Assembly (NCBI RefSeq): GCF_011320115.1
Contig: NZ_JAANOZ010000010.1
Location: forward strand, 1 to 64,000
From: Croceibacterium segetis
Lineage (GTDB): Bacteria > Pseudomonadota > Alphaproteobacteria > Sphingomonadales > Sphingomonadaceae
DNA: 64,000 nucleotides
Direction: 5' to 3'
The notes under the pieces were generated by a model. The model had not been told where the DNA came from. It saw only the letters and a list, made by a program, of their open reading frames with translations, and did not search any database. This document shows, in pieces, positions 8,323 to 16,747 of the stretch. The stretch's first letter is position 1. Each line of letters begins with the position of its first letter. A program made the position numbers and the translations under genes.

Positions 8323-9090
8323 GTGGATCCGAGCGGCAAGGTCGCCATCGTCACCGGCGGCAATTCGGGCCTCGGCGAAGGCGGCATCCATCGCCTGCTG
8401 CGCGCGGGAGCGAGCGTCGTCTCGCTCGATCTCTCCGGCAAGCCTCCGCCGGGCGCCGATTTCGTGGAATGCGACGTCAGCGACGAAGGGTCGGTCAAGT
8501 CCGCGGTCAAGCAGGTCGTGGACCGCTACGGCGAAATCCACATGCTGCTCAACAACGCCGGGATCGGCGGCCTCGCCCCGATCGCCACGGCCGAGTGTCC
8601 CTGCAACATGGACGAGTTCCGCAAGATCATCGCCGTGAATCTGATCGGCGCCGCGCAAGTCGCCGCGCACGTCTCCCACCGCATGATCGGCAACGCGCCT
8701 TCGGGCACGGACGGCGAGCGCGGGGTTATCGTCAACACTTGCTCCATCGCCAGCTTCGAGGGCCAGGAAGGCATGGGCGCCTACACCGCCGCCAAGGCCG
8801 CGCTGGCGGCGCTGACGCTGGTCTGGGCGCGCGACCTGTCGCGCCACGGCATCCGCGTGAACGCCGTCGCGCCCGGCTTCATGGACACGCCGATGGTTGC
8901 CTCGCTGCCGCCCGAATTCGTCGACGAGCTCATTTCGGGTAACGAGTTCCCCAAGCGCGCCGGCACTCCCGACGAATATGGCGCGGTGGCCGAGTTCCTC
9001 ATCCGCACGCCGCTGATAAACGGCGAAGTCGTCCGCCTTGACGCCGGGGCGCGGCCTCCCGCGCGCACCCAATGGGCCGCAGGCCAGTAA
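8323..9090 (+). CDS. Short-chain dehydrogenase/reductase
   Basis: A 255-residue classical SDR. The nucleotide-binding motif is TGGNSGLG near residue 11, the structural NNAG motif follows at about residue 79, and the catalytic Ser (NTCSIASF) and Tyr-x3-Lys (YTAAK) are present, so it should be an active NAD(P)-dependent alcohol/ketone oxidoreductase. An acidic residue after the second strand (LDLSG) favours NAD. A GTG start at 8323 follows GGGAGAGGG. It begins an operon with the VAO-type flavoprotein and cytochrome, where it could oxidise a benzylic or side-chain alcohol of the same substrate. Confidence 0.85.
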   Translation: MDPSGKVAIVTGGNSGLGEGGIHRLLRAGASVVSLDLSGKPPPGADFVECDVSDEGSVKSAVKQVVDRYGEIHMLLNNAGIGGLAPIATAECPCNMDEFRKIIAVNLIGAAQVAAHVSHRMIGNAPSGTDGERGVIVNTCSIASFEGQEGMGAYTAAKAALAALTLVWARDLSRHGIRVNAVAPGFMDTPMVASLPPEFVDELISGNEFPKRAGTPDEYGAVAEFLIRTPLINGEVVRLDAGARPPARTQWAAGQ

Positions 9091-9100
9091 AGGGACCTAA

Positions 9101-10663
9101 ATGGCAGACATTCCTCTCCCGCCCGGCTTCACCGCCGCCAAGATGAGCCAGGCGCAGAAGGCGTTCGAGGCCGCGCTCGGCGCCGACAAGGTGTTCTTCG
9201 AGGCCCTCGACCGGATCAGCTACCAGGACAAGTTCGCCATCGACGAGGCGCGCCATCATCCGGCCGGCGCCATCGCCCCGACCTCGGTCGAGGAAGTCCA
9301 GGCTGCGGTGAAGATCGCCAACCAGTTCCGCGTGCCCTTGTGGCCGATCAGCCGGGGCAAGAACCTCGGCTACGGCGGCACCGCGCCGGAGCTCGCCGGC
9401 AGCGTGGTGCTCGACCTCAGCCGAATGAAGAAGATCGAGTTCGACGCGGCCAACGGCGTCGTCACCCTCGAGCCCGGCGTCGGCTTCTACGACCTCTACG
9501 ACTACATCCAGCAGCACAAGCTGCCCTACTGGCTCTCCACCCCCGGCAATTCGTGGGGCTCGGTGATCGGCAACGCCCTCGACCGCGGGGTCGGCTACAC
9601 GCCGTACGGCGAGAACACGAAGAACTTCTGCGGGATGGAAGTGGTGCTGCCGACCGGCGAGGTGGTCCGCACCGGCATGGGCGCGTTCTCCAACGCGCCG
9701 ACCTGGGGCCTCTACCCGTTCGGCTATGGCCCGGCCTGGGACCAGATGTTCGTCCAGTCGAACTTCGGCATCGTGACCAAGGCCAACATGTGGCTGATGC
9801 CCGAGCCCGAGAGCCTGATGGGCATGGACGTCGAGTTCGACCGGCCGGAGGACCTCAAGGCGATGGTCGACACCATCGGGCCCTTGCGGCGCGAGCGCCT
9901 GCTCCAGCAGAGCCCGAGCATCGGCAACTGGCTGCGCGCCGCCGCCGTGCTGACCACGCGCAAGGAATGGACCGACAAGCCCGGCGCGCTGGACGACAGC
10001 GTGATCAGTGCGATCCGCAAGAAGTTCAACATCGGCTGGTGGGGCGTTTCGCTGCGCCTCTACGGGCGCGAGGAGGTCAACAAGGCGGTCTACAAGGTGC
10101 TCGAAAAGGCGATGAGCGACATCAAGCCGATGCTGCTCAAGCCGACCACCTGGGTGAAGGGCCAGCCGATGGAGTATTCGGGCTGGACCGGCACGCCGAT
10201 GACCTTCCCGATGCAGAACATCAACTGGTACGGCGGGCGCGGCGGGCACATCGGCTTTTCGCCGCTGCTGCCGCAGGACGGCACCAAGGCGCTCGAGCAG
10301 TTCCAGCGGACTTACGCGCGCTACAAGGAATACGGCATGGACTACCAGGGCAGCTTCGCCTTCGGCGAGCGGCACCTGGTCAACGTCAACGCGATGATCT
10401 TCGACAAGGACAACCCGCAGATGATGGGGCGGATCGACCCGTTCTTCCGCACGCTCGTCGCCGACGCCAAGGCGCAAGGCTACGGCGAATACCGCACGCA
10501 CCTCGACTACATGGACCTGGTCGCGGAAAGCTACGACTGGGGCGGGGGGGCGCTCAGGAAGCTCAACGAGAAGGTCAAGAACGCGCTCGACCCCAACGGC
10601 ATCCTCGCGCCGGGCAAGAGCGGCATCTGGCCGACGACCTACAACGGGGAGCGCAAGGCATGA
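9101..10663 (+). CDS. VAO-family flavoprotein (4-cresol dehydrogenase / eugenol hydroxylase type)
   Basis: A 520-residue FAD enzyme of the vanillyl-alcohol-oxidase family. The N-terminal PCMH-type FAD domain has PTSVEEVQAAVKIAN and ISRGKNLGYGG; the C-terminal part ends with LDPNGILAPGKSGIWP, typical of 4-cresol dehydrogenase and eugenol hydroxylase flavosubunits. It would oxidise a para-alkylphenol through a quinone methide, adding water at the benzylic carbon. The residue that may hold FAD covalently was not assigned. The next gene overlaps it by ATGA and encodes a cytochrome c, so electrons go to cytochrome rather than O2, as in flavocytochrome pairs. No export signal is visible, although the partner is exported. 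Confidence 0.87.
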   Translation: MADIPLPPGFTAAKMSQAQKAFEAALGADKVFFEALDRISYQDKFAIDEARHHPAGAIAPTSVEEVQAAVKIANQFRVPLWPISRGKNLGYGGTAPELAGSVVLDLSRMKKIEFDAANGVVTLEPGVGFYDLYDYIQQHKLPYWLSTPGNSWGSVIGNALDRGVGYTPYGENTKNFCGMEVVLPTGEVVRTGMGAFSNAPTWGLYPFGYGPAWDQMFVQSNFGIVTKANMWLMPEPESLMGMDVEFDRPEDLKAMVDTIGPLRRERLLQQSPSIGNWLRAAAVLTTRKEWTDKPGALDDSVISAIRKKFNIGWWGVSLRLYGREEVNKAVYKVLEKAMSDIKPMLLKPTTWVKGQPMEYSGWTGTPMTFPMQNINWYGGRGGHIGFSPLLPQDGTKALEQFQRTYARYKEYGMDYQGSFAFGERHLVNVNAMIFDKDNPQMMGRIDPFFRTLVADAKAQGYGEYRTHLDYMDLVAESYDWGGGALRKLNEKVKNALDPNGILAPGKSGIWPTTYNGERKA

Positions 10664-11022
10664 GCCGGATCGCACTCGCCGCCCTCGCGGCGCTGGGGCT
10701 CGCGAGCGTCGCCATGGCGCAAGGCATGCCCAAGCCGACGACCATCGTCGACCGCCCGAACGCCACCGGCGGCGAGAAGCTCTACGTCGAGCATTGCGTG
10801 ATGTGCCACGGCCCGAACGGCATGGGCACGGGCCTGCTCGCCCGCCGGGTGCAGCCGGCGCTGCTCGAACAGCGCGACAACCTCGCCGCCGCCTACGTGA
10901 TCATGGCCGCGCGGCGTGGCATCGGCAACATGCCGCAAATCCCGCGCGGCGAGGTCAGCGATGCCGAGCTCAAGCAGATCGCCGACTATCTTGCGGCCGG
11001 TCCGCACGGAGCGGCCAAGTGA
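10660..11022 (+). CDS. Cytochrome c subunit of the flavoprotein dehydrogenase
   Basis: A 120-residue exported class I cytochrome c: signal peptide MSRIALAALAALGLASVAMAQ, one haem site CVMCH near residue 47, and a probable axial Met in GIGNMPQIP. It should take electrons from the VAO-family flavoprotein encoded just upstream and pass them to the respiratory chain in the periplasm. Overlap with the upstream gene (ATGA) and with the downstream gene (GTGA) points to a fixed three-gene unit. Length and haem position match the small cytochrome partners of 4-cresol dehydrogenase and eugenol hydroxylase. Confidence 0.88.
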   Translation: MSRIALAALAALGLASVAMAQGMPKPTTIVDRPNATGGEKLYVEHCVMCHGPNGMGTGLLARRVQPALLEQRDNLAAAYVIMAARRGIGNMPQIPRGEVSDAELKQIADYLAAGPHGAAK

Positions 11023-11387
11023 TCCGGGCCACCCGGCGCGGGGCGCTGGCGGGAGCCCTGGCGTTGCCGGCTGCCGCCTCGCTGGCGAAGACGCCGCGCC
11101 GCAAGCCGAGCGGCACCGTCTTGCTGCACGATCCTTCGCTTGAAGCCGGCCGCCGCTTCGCGGCTGCAGGCGCAGCGCGCGGCGACAAGGTCCTCACCAT
11201 CGAGGGCGACCGCATCCGCTTCGCCCGCACGGTGTTCGAACGCGCGCCCGCGCTGGTGATCGGCGTCAGCCGCGCGGCCGACGCGGTCCTTATCGAGGAC
11301 GTCGCGCGCGAGGCAGGTTACGCGCCGGTCACCGTGCCGGCACCACTCGTAGGCGAGTTCGCCTGGGCGCTGGCACCGCGAGTCTGA
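11019..11387 (+). CDS. Small exported protein of unknown function, coupled to the flavocytochrome
   Basis: A 122-residue protein starting at GTG, overlapping the cytochrome stop as GTGA. The N terminus (RATRRGALAGALALPAAASLA) has two arginines and a moderately hydrophobic stretch like a Tat signal. The rest contains alternating short strand- and helix-like segments (GTVLLHDPSLEAGRRFAAAG, RAADAVLIEDVAREAGYAPVTV). No family is recognised. Tight coupling suggests a maturation or docking factor for the flavoprotein or cytochrome, which is only an inference. Confidence 0.65.
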   Translation: MIRATRRGALAGALALPAAASLAKTPRRKPSGTVLLHDPSLEAGRRFAAAGAARGDKVLTIEGDRIRFARTVFERAPALVIGVSRAADAVLIEDVAREAGYAPVTVPAPLVGEFAWALAPRV

Positions 11388-11390
11388 TCG

Positions 11391-12980
11391 CTAGCCGCGC
11401 TCGCCGGGCGATCCGGTCGCGGCCGTGTCCGCCTTCGCGCACACGAAGCTCTTCTCCGAGGTCACGTCGCCCACGCCGTCGTACTTCGCGATCAGCGGAT
11501 ACGGGCATAACGGGCGGCTGATCGGCGGCAGTTTGGGCGCGTTGGGGTTGGGCGAGGGCGTGCGGGTGGCGACGATCCGCTCGGGCGCCTTGCCGGAGGT
11601 TGCCCAGGCATCGATCGTGCCCAGCGTGTCGAAGGTCGAGGCGCCTTCGCCGCCCCCGCAATGGTCCATGCCGGGGACCATGAACAGCCGCACCTGATTG
11701 CGCGCCTGCGCCGCAGGGAGCGCGCCGAGCAGGCCGGTGTAGAACTCGACCGAGTTGTTCGCCGGGATCAGCCCGTCGGTCCAGCCGTGACTCATCAGCA
11801 GCTTGCCGCCGCGGGCGAAGAACGGCCCGAGGCCGGTCGGCGGCACGTCGAGCATGTTCGCGCCATAAGCGCGCGCGGCAGCGAGCTCGGCGCCGTAGTC
11901 GCTCACCTTCCAGTCCCATCCGGGCTGGCTGGCGAACACGAGGTCGCGGAAATAGCTCGTCGCCACCGGGAACGGCTCATTGCCGCCGATCAGCAGTGCC
12001 AGCTGCATTTCGCTGCCGACCGGCCAGCCGGGCCTGATCACTCTGCCCGTCGCATCGCGCACGCCGCCGTAGATCATGTGCAGGGCATCGACTTGCGCCG
12101 GGGCGAGGCACGAGGCGGTCTCGCCCGCCTTGCATTGCAGCACCGCCGGATCGAACCCGCAGTGCAACGGATCGCCGATCAGCCCGTCCTCGGCCCCGTC
12201 GAGCTTGTCGCAGGCTTTCACCACGGCCGCGTGGACCATGCCCATCGTCGCCGGCGATAGCGCCGCCCCGGGCGCGTGCTTGGGCGCCCAGCCGACCCAC
12301 ATCGACTGGACCATCAGCCCGGTCATCGGGTTGGCCGGGGCCATCGCGCTGATCGCGTCGAAATCGTTCGGATAGCGGTGCGCTTCCATCAGGCCCTGGC
12401 GGCCGCCGGTCGAGCAGGAGTCCCAGTAGGACTTCGTCGGCTTCGCGGCATAGAAGGCATTTATCGCCTGCTTGCCCGTCACGACCATTTCGTGGACCGC
12501 GCGGTAGCCGAAATCGACCAGCTTCTCGGGGTGGCCGACCGCCCACTTGGCGTCGAGACCGCTGCCCTTGTGGCCGGTGTCGGTGGTGGCGACGGCGTAG
12601 CCCTGCTTGAGCGGGGCGGCCATCGCCGAATAGGAGAGCTGGCCGGCCCAGATGCCGTTGCCGACGGCGACGAACTTGCCGTTCCAGCCGGTGGCCGGGA
12701 GCCAGACTTCGACCTTGATGTCCGAGTCTTTCGTCGGCGTGAGTGTCGCCTCGATGCGGCAGAACGCCGGCACGTCCTTGTACGACGCGCCGCCGACGCC
12801 CGGAGGCGCGCCGGGTCCCGCGGGTTGCTGGAAGCCGCCGGCGGGAACCAGCGTGGCGGCGGTGACCTTGCCGTCGACCTTGAGGTTCGCGAGGCTGGCG
12901 CAATCCTTGGCGCCGGCCGGCGCGGCGAAGGCGAGTGCAGCGACGGCGGTGCCGATCGCCAGGTGCGTCGTGAATTTCAT
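11391..12980 (-). CDS. Tannase / feruloyl-esterase family protein
   Basis: A 529-residue secreted alpha/beta-hydrolase. Signal peptide MKFTTHLAIGTAVAALAFAAP, mature start near GAKDC. The nucleophile motif SCSTGGRQ (Ser190, preceded by Cys189) is that of tannases and fungal-type feruloyl esterases, whose neighbouring cysteine forms a disulfide with the Cys beside the catalytic His; that His is in GMDHCGGG and the Asp in GWTDGLIP. DGAEDGLIGDPLHC is the calcium loop of the lid domain. It should split esters of hydroxylated aromatic acids in the periplasm or outside. It lies upstream-adjacent to nothing on its strand but the SnoaL gene at 13003, with which it probably forms an operon. Confidence 0.9.
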   Translation of the reverse strand: MKFTTHLAIGTAVAALAFAAPAGAKDCASLANLKVDGKVTAATLVPAGGFQQPAGPGAPPGVGGASYKDVPAFCRIEATLTPTKDSDIKVEVWLPATGWNGKFVAVGNGIWAGQLSYSAMAAPLKQGYAVATTDTGHKGSGLDAKWAVGHPEKLVDFGYRAVHEMVVTGKQAINAFYAAKPTKSYWDSCSTGGRQGLMEAHRYPNDFDAISAMAPANPMTGLMVQSMWVGWAPKHAPGAALSPATMGMVHAAVVKACDKLDGAEDGLIGDPLHCGFDPAVLQCKAGETASCLAPAQVDALHMIYGGVRDATGRVIRPGWPVGSEMQLALLIGGNEPFPVATSYFRDLVFASQPGWDWKVSDYGAELAAARAYGANMLDVPPTGLGPFFARGGKLLMSHGWTDGLIPANNSVEFYTGLLGALPAAQARNQVRLFMVPGMDHCGGGEGASTFDTLGTIDAWATSGKAPERIVATRTPSPNPNAPKLPPISRPLCPYPLIAKYDGVGDVTSEKSFVCAKADTAATGSPGERG

Positions 12981-13002
12981 CTTGGCTCCCCCTTGATGGC
13001 GC

Positions 13003-13500
13003 TCAGCGCCTGATGATCAGGCTCTCCGGCCGCTTCCTTGCCACCCACTGACCACGACCGGGGAAGTTCTTCAAGACCTCGCCGTCCCACAGCCGCACCG
13101 TGCGGCGCCTGAAGCGCCATTGCCCGTCGGCGCCCTTGACCGCGTGATCGTCGTACCAGCCGGTGAAGCGCAGGACGTAGGGCGGCTCGCCCTCGCATTC
13201 GGTGACGAAGGCGAAGCCGCGCATCTTTACGCTGCCGTCGGCCTGCGGCGCGTACTGGACTTGCGTCACGTGGTGCTGGCGGCCGGGAAAGCCGGGCGCG
13301 TTGGCGTAGTGCTTCATCAGCCCGCGGATGCCGTCGTGGCCTTCCCAGACGTCGGGGTCTTCGAACACCTCTTCGCTCATCACGCAATCCTCGGTGAAGC
13401 AGGCGACGAGGCCGTCGGCGTCGCCGGTGTCGAGCGCCCAGCTGTAGGCGGCGATCAGGTCCTGCAGGGCGATGCGGTCTTCGATGGAAAGCTTGCTCAC
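13003..13500 (-). CDS. SnoaL-like protein (bile-acid-dehydratase/NTF2 type)
   Basis: A 165-residue SnoaL_4-type protein: LSIEDRIALQDLIAAYSWALDTGDADGLVACFTEDC is the typical N-terminal helix, and GRQHHVTQV carries the histidines often found in the cavity of this group. It closely resembles 41220-41735 in layout (same DTGD and QHHV motifs). A GTG start at 13500 follows GAGGAGAGGG. Transcribed first in an operon with the tannase-type esterase and divergent from the NmrA-like gene across a large palindrome. Enzymatic role unproven. Confidence 0.82.
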   Translation of the reverse strand: MSKLSIEDRIALQDLIAAYSWALDTGDADGLVACFTEDCVMSEEVFEDPDVWEGHDGIRGLMKHYANAPGFPGRQHHVTQVQYAPQADGSVKMRGFAFVTECEGEPPYVLRFTGWYDDHAVKGADGQWRFRRRTVRLWDGEVLKNFPGRGQWVARKRPESLIIRR

Positions 13501-13518
13501 GGAATCCCTCTCCTCATG

Positions 13519-13554
13519 TTGCCTCAATCGTAACACTCGTTATGATTGAGGCAA
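13519..13554. promoter_or_regulatory. 36-bp inverted repeat containing MarR-type operator (site 3)
   Basis: Left arm TTGCCTCAATCGTAAC, spacer ACTC, right arm the complement with a single mismatch (15 of 16 pairs). The core GTAAC-ACTC-GTTAT matches sites 5126 and 8258; the outer part extends the symmetry well beyond them. It occupies the gap between the divergent SnoaL/tannase and NmrA/PQQ-dehydrogenase operons, so one bound dimer, or two, could control both. Confidence 0.65.
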
Positions 13555-13582
13555 GCGGGCGAGTTCCGCACGGGAGAGATTC

Positions 13583-14497
13583 GTGGGCAAGATCATCGTG
13601 ACCGGCGCGTCCGGCCAGTTCGGCAATGCGACGGCGAAGATGCTGCTCGAGCAGGTTCCGGCCGAGGACCTGGTGTTCCTTTCGCGCACGCCGGAAAACC
13701 TCGCCGAGTTCGCCGAGAGCGGCGCGCATATCCGCCGTGCAGACTTCGACGATCCCTCGACGCTACAGGCCGCGATGGAAGGCGGCGAGCGGATGCTGCT
13801 GATCTCGACGGTTCGCGTCGGCAGCCGCGTCGAACAGCACACCGCCGCGGTCGAGGCGGCCGTCGCGCAGGGGGTCAAGCATGTGGTCTATACCTCGCTC
13901 CTTGGGGTGAGAACGCCGGGCAATCCCTCGGTCGAGGGTTTCGATCACATCGCCACCGAGCGGATGATCGAGGCGTCCGGCCTTGCCTGGACCCACTTGC
14001 GCGACAGCCTCTATGCCGAAGCCGTGGCCACCGCGATGGCCATTCCGGCGCTGCAGGCGGGCCGCAAGCCGGAGAATTCGGGGGCGGGCCGCGTCCCCAT
14101 CGTCAGCCGCGACGACTGCGTGGCGACGGCGGTGAGCGTGCTGACCCAGGATGGGCATGCCAACAAGGCCTACGACGTCACCGGGCCGGAGCTGTGGACC
14201 CTGCCCGACGCGATGGCGCTGGTGTCGCAGATGGCCGGCAAGCCGATCGAGGTCGAACCGGTCGATGACGAAGGGATGTACGCCTATTTCGATTCGCTCG
14301 GAGTGGCGCGCAAGGCGTCCGACGTGATGCCCGATGGCCCGATTCCGTGGGCGAGCGAGGGCATGGTCACCTTCGGCCAGTCGATCCGCGAGGGCTTCAT
14401 GGACGTCGAGTCGAACGACGTCGAGCGCATCACCGGCCGTCCGCCCCGCACGCTGCGCTCGGTTCTCGAACAGTACCGGCACCTGTGGCCGCAATGA
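13583..14497 (+). CDS. NmrA-like / atypical SDR NAD(P)-binding protein
   Basis: A 304-residue Rossmann protein of the NmrA/quinone-oxidoreductase-2 type: the N terminus KIIVTGASGQFGNATAKMLL is the dinucleotide site, followed by FLSRTPENLAEF and VYTSLLGV. Members either reduce quinones or sense NAD(P) and regulate. The GTG start at 13583 follows GGGAGAG. Its stop overlaps the ATG of the PQQ dehydrogenase, so they share a transcript; a quinone reductase beside a quinoprotein would make sense, but this is inference. Confidence 0.8.
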   Translation: MGKIIVTGASGQFGNATAKMLLEQVPAEDLVFLSRTPENLAEFAESGAHIRRADFDDPSTLQAAMEGGERMLLISTVRVGSRVEQHTAAVEAAVAQGVKHVVYTSLLGVRTPGNPSVEGFDHIATERMIEASGLAWTHLRDSLYAEAVATAMAIPALQAGRKPENSGAGRVPIVSRDDCVATAVSVLTQDGHANKAYDVTGPELWTLPDAMALVSQMAGKPIEVEPVDDEGMYAYFDSLGVARKASDVMPDGPIPWASEGMVTFGQSIREGFMDVESNDVERITGRPPRTLRSVLEQYRHLWPQ

Positions 14498-16695
14498 GGA
14501 GGCTGGTCCTCTTCGCCGCGCTGGCGCTCGCCGCATGCAACGCGGTCACCTCGGACAAGCCGCAGGTCGACACCGCGACCTTTGGCGCCGGAGACAACTG
14601 GGACAACCCGGGCGGCGACTGGGCCGGAAGCCACTACTCGCGGCTGACCGACATCGGCCCGAAGAACGTCGGCCAGCTCGGTCTCGCCTGGGAATACGAC
14701 CTCGGCAGCGACCGGGTGCAGGAAGCAACGCCGGTGGTGATCGACGGGGTGATGTACACCAGCGGCAACCTTGGCCGGGTCTATGCGCTCGACGCGGCGA
14801 CCGGCAAGGAACTGTGGATCTTCACGCCCGAGGTCGACGGGCAGGTCAACCGCTACGCCTGCTGCGACCAGGCCAATCGCGGAGTGCAGGTTTACAACGG
14901 CAAGGTCTACGTCGCCTCGCTCGACGGCGTGCTTTACGCGCTCAACGCCAAGACCGGGCAGGTGGTGTGGAAGACCGACACCGTCGCCGATCACACCCGC
15001 GCCTATACCAGCACCGGCGCACCGGAGATCGCCGGCAACCTGGTGATCATCGGCAACGCCGGGGCGGAAGACGATACCCGCGGCTACGTCACCGCTTACG
15101 ACGCCGACGAGGGCGGGCAGGTGTGGCGCTTCTGGACCGTGCCGCACGACCCCAGGGAAGGTCCTCAGGAAAGCCCCGCGCTCGACGCCGCGGTCAAGAC
15201 CTGGGCGCCGAACTCGAGCTGGGAGATCGGCGGCGGCGGGACCGCGTGGGACGCGATCGTCTACGACCCGGAGTTCGACCAGGTGATCGTCGGCGTCGGC
15301 AACGGCACGCCCTATCCGCAGTCGGCGCGTTCGCCCGGCGGCGGGGACAATCTGTACCTCGAGTGCCTCGTCGCGCTCGACCGCAAGACCGGCAAGCTCA
15401 AGTGGTACTTCCAGGAAACGCCTAAGGACCAGTCCGATTACGACGCGGTGCAGCCGATCGTGCTGACCGACCTCGACGTGGGCGGGGGCGGGAAGCGGCC
15501 GGTGCTGCTGCACACGCCCAAGAACGGATTCTTCTTCGTGGTCGACCGCAAGACCGGCAAGCCGCTCGCGGCCAACCCGATCGTCCGCACCAGCTGGGCC
15601 GACGGCTGGGACCTGAAGACCGGCTTGCCGCACCTGACGCCCGAAGGGAGCGATTACAGTAACGGACCGAAGGTCGTCTTCCCGGCGACGCCGGGCGCGC
15701 GCAACTGGTACCCGGCGGCCTACGACCCGCAGCGGGGCACCTACTTCGCGCACGTGCTCGACATGGGCAACCTGCTGTGGGTTCCCGGTCCGCCACAGAC
15801 CAAGCGCGATCCCAAGTTCCTCAACGCCGGCGCGGCGGTGATCTTCTCGCCCGACCTGCAGGCGGCCGCGCCCGGCCTGCCGCCGCCGATCCGCGAGGCG
15901 ATGGAGAAGACCGCGCAGTGGCAATGGGTCAAGGACAAGCCGTTTTCCAGCGAGCTGCGGGCGATCGATCCGCTGACCGGAAAGACCAAGTGGAGCGTCA
16001 AGGCGCTCGGCTGGCAAGACCGCTTCGGCACCCTTGCCACCGCCTCGGGCCTGTTGTTCCACGGCAACGTCGGCGGGCAGCTGTTCGCCCGCGACGCCGA
16101 GACCGGCAAGGCGCTGTGGCAGGTCGAAACCGGCACTTCGATCATGGCCGCGCCGATGACTTACCGGGTGGGCGGCGTGCAATACGTCGCGGTGCAGGCC
16201 GGCTGGGGCGGCGGCGGGTGGGGCTTCACCCCCGGCTATTCGGCCGCCTACCAGCGCGGCAACGCCAACCGCCTGCTGGTGTTCAAGCTCGGCGGCGGAC
16301 CTGTGCCGGTGCCGCCTCCGTTGCCCGCGCTCGAGCCTGCGCCCGTGCCGCCGCCGCAGCTTCCGGGCGTGACCCCGGCCATGCTGGCGCAGGGCCAGGG
16401 GCTGTTCACCGCGAACTGCTCGATCTGCCATTCGAACCAGGCCCGCTCGGGCCTACCGGACCTGCGGCGGATGCCGCAGCCGGTCCACGACCAGTTCGAC
16501 AAGATCGTGCTCGAAGGGCTGCTGACCCCGCGCGGAATGCCGCACTGGGAGGACCGGCTCAGCGCCGACCAGGTCAAGGCGATCCACGCCTACCTGATCA
16601 GCCTGCAGGGCCCGCTGCACGACAAGGAAACGGCCCTGAAGAAGGCGGGCAAGCCGCTCGATTCGCAGAGCCTGACGATTTTGAGTAGTTACTAG
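14494..16695 (+). CDS. PQQ- and haem-dependent alcohol dehydrogenase (quinohaemoprotein), lipoprotein form
   Basis: A 733-residue quinohaemoprotein dehydrogenase. Start at 14494 overlaps the previous stop (ATGA) and gives MRRLVLFAALALAACNA, a lipoprotein signal with Cys15. The eight-bladed propeller follows, with the vicinal cysteine pair NRYACCDQ that lies over PQQ and repeated DAATGKELW and DRKTGK tryptophan-docking-like motifs. After a proline-rich linker (PVPPPLPALEPAP) comes a cytochrome c domain with CSICH and a Met in RGMPHWED. It should oxidise alcohols or benzylic alcohols in the periplasm and pass electrons to the respiratory chain. The lipid anchor is less usual than a soluble form. 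The aldehyde produced could feed the aldehyde dehydrogenase gene that follows. Confidence 0.9.
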   Translation: MRRLVLFAALALAACNAVTSDKPQVDTATFGAGDNWDNPGGDWAGSHYSRLTDIGPKNVGQLGLAWEYDLGSDRVQEATPVVIDGVMYTSGNLGRVYALDAATGKELWIFTPEVDGQVNRYACCDQANRGVQVYNGKVYVASLDGVLYALNAKTGQVVWKTDTVADHTRAYTSTGAPEIAGNLVIIGNAGAEDDTRGYVTAYDADEGGQVWRFWTVPHDPREGPQESPALDAAVKTWAPNSSWEIGGGGTAWDAIVYDPEFDQVIVGVGNGTPYPQSARSPGGGDNLYLECLVALDRKTGKLKWYFQETPKDQSDYDAVQPIVLTDLDVGGGGKRPVLLHTPKNGFFFVVDRKTGKPLAANPIVRTSWADGWDLKTGLPHLTPEGSDYSNGPKVVFPATPGARNWYPAAYDPQRGTYFAHVLDMGNLLWVPGPPQTKRDPKFLNAGAAVIFSPDLQAAAPGLPPPIREAMEKTAQWQWVKDKPFSSELRAIDPLTGKTKWSVKALGWQDRFGTLATASGLLFHGNVGGQLFARDAETGKALWQVETGTSIMAAPMTYRVGGVQYVAVQAGWGGGGWGFTPGYSAAYQRGNANRLLVFKLGGGPVPVPPPLPALEPAPVPPPQLPGVTPAMLAQGQGLFTANCSICHSNQARSGLPDLRRMPQPVHDQFDKIVLEGLLTPRGMPHWEDRLSADQVKAIHAYLISLQGPLHDKETALKKAGKPLDSQSLTILSSY

Positions 16696-16747
16696 GACCA
16701 ACGGCCGCGCCCGTGTGTTGAAGGCGTGAGCGAGAGGAGATTTCCCA

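Noticed and set aside
8999-10675. Minus-strand open frame of 558 codons opposite the VAO-type flavoprotein
   Set aside because: Shadow; the flavoprotein on the plus strand matches its family along its full length.
14284-16431. Open frame of 715 codons on the minus strand opposite the PQQ dehydrogenase
   Set aside because: Low-complexity Arg/Ala/Gly-rich translation without ribosome site; the plus-strand gene has complete haem and PQQ motifs.
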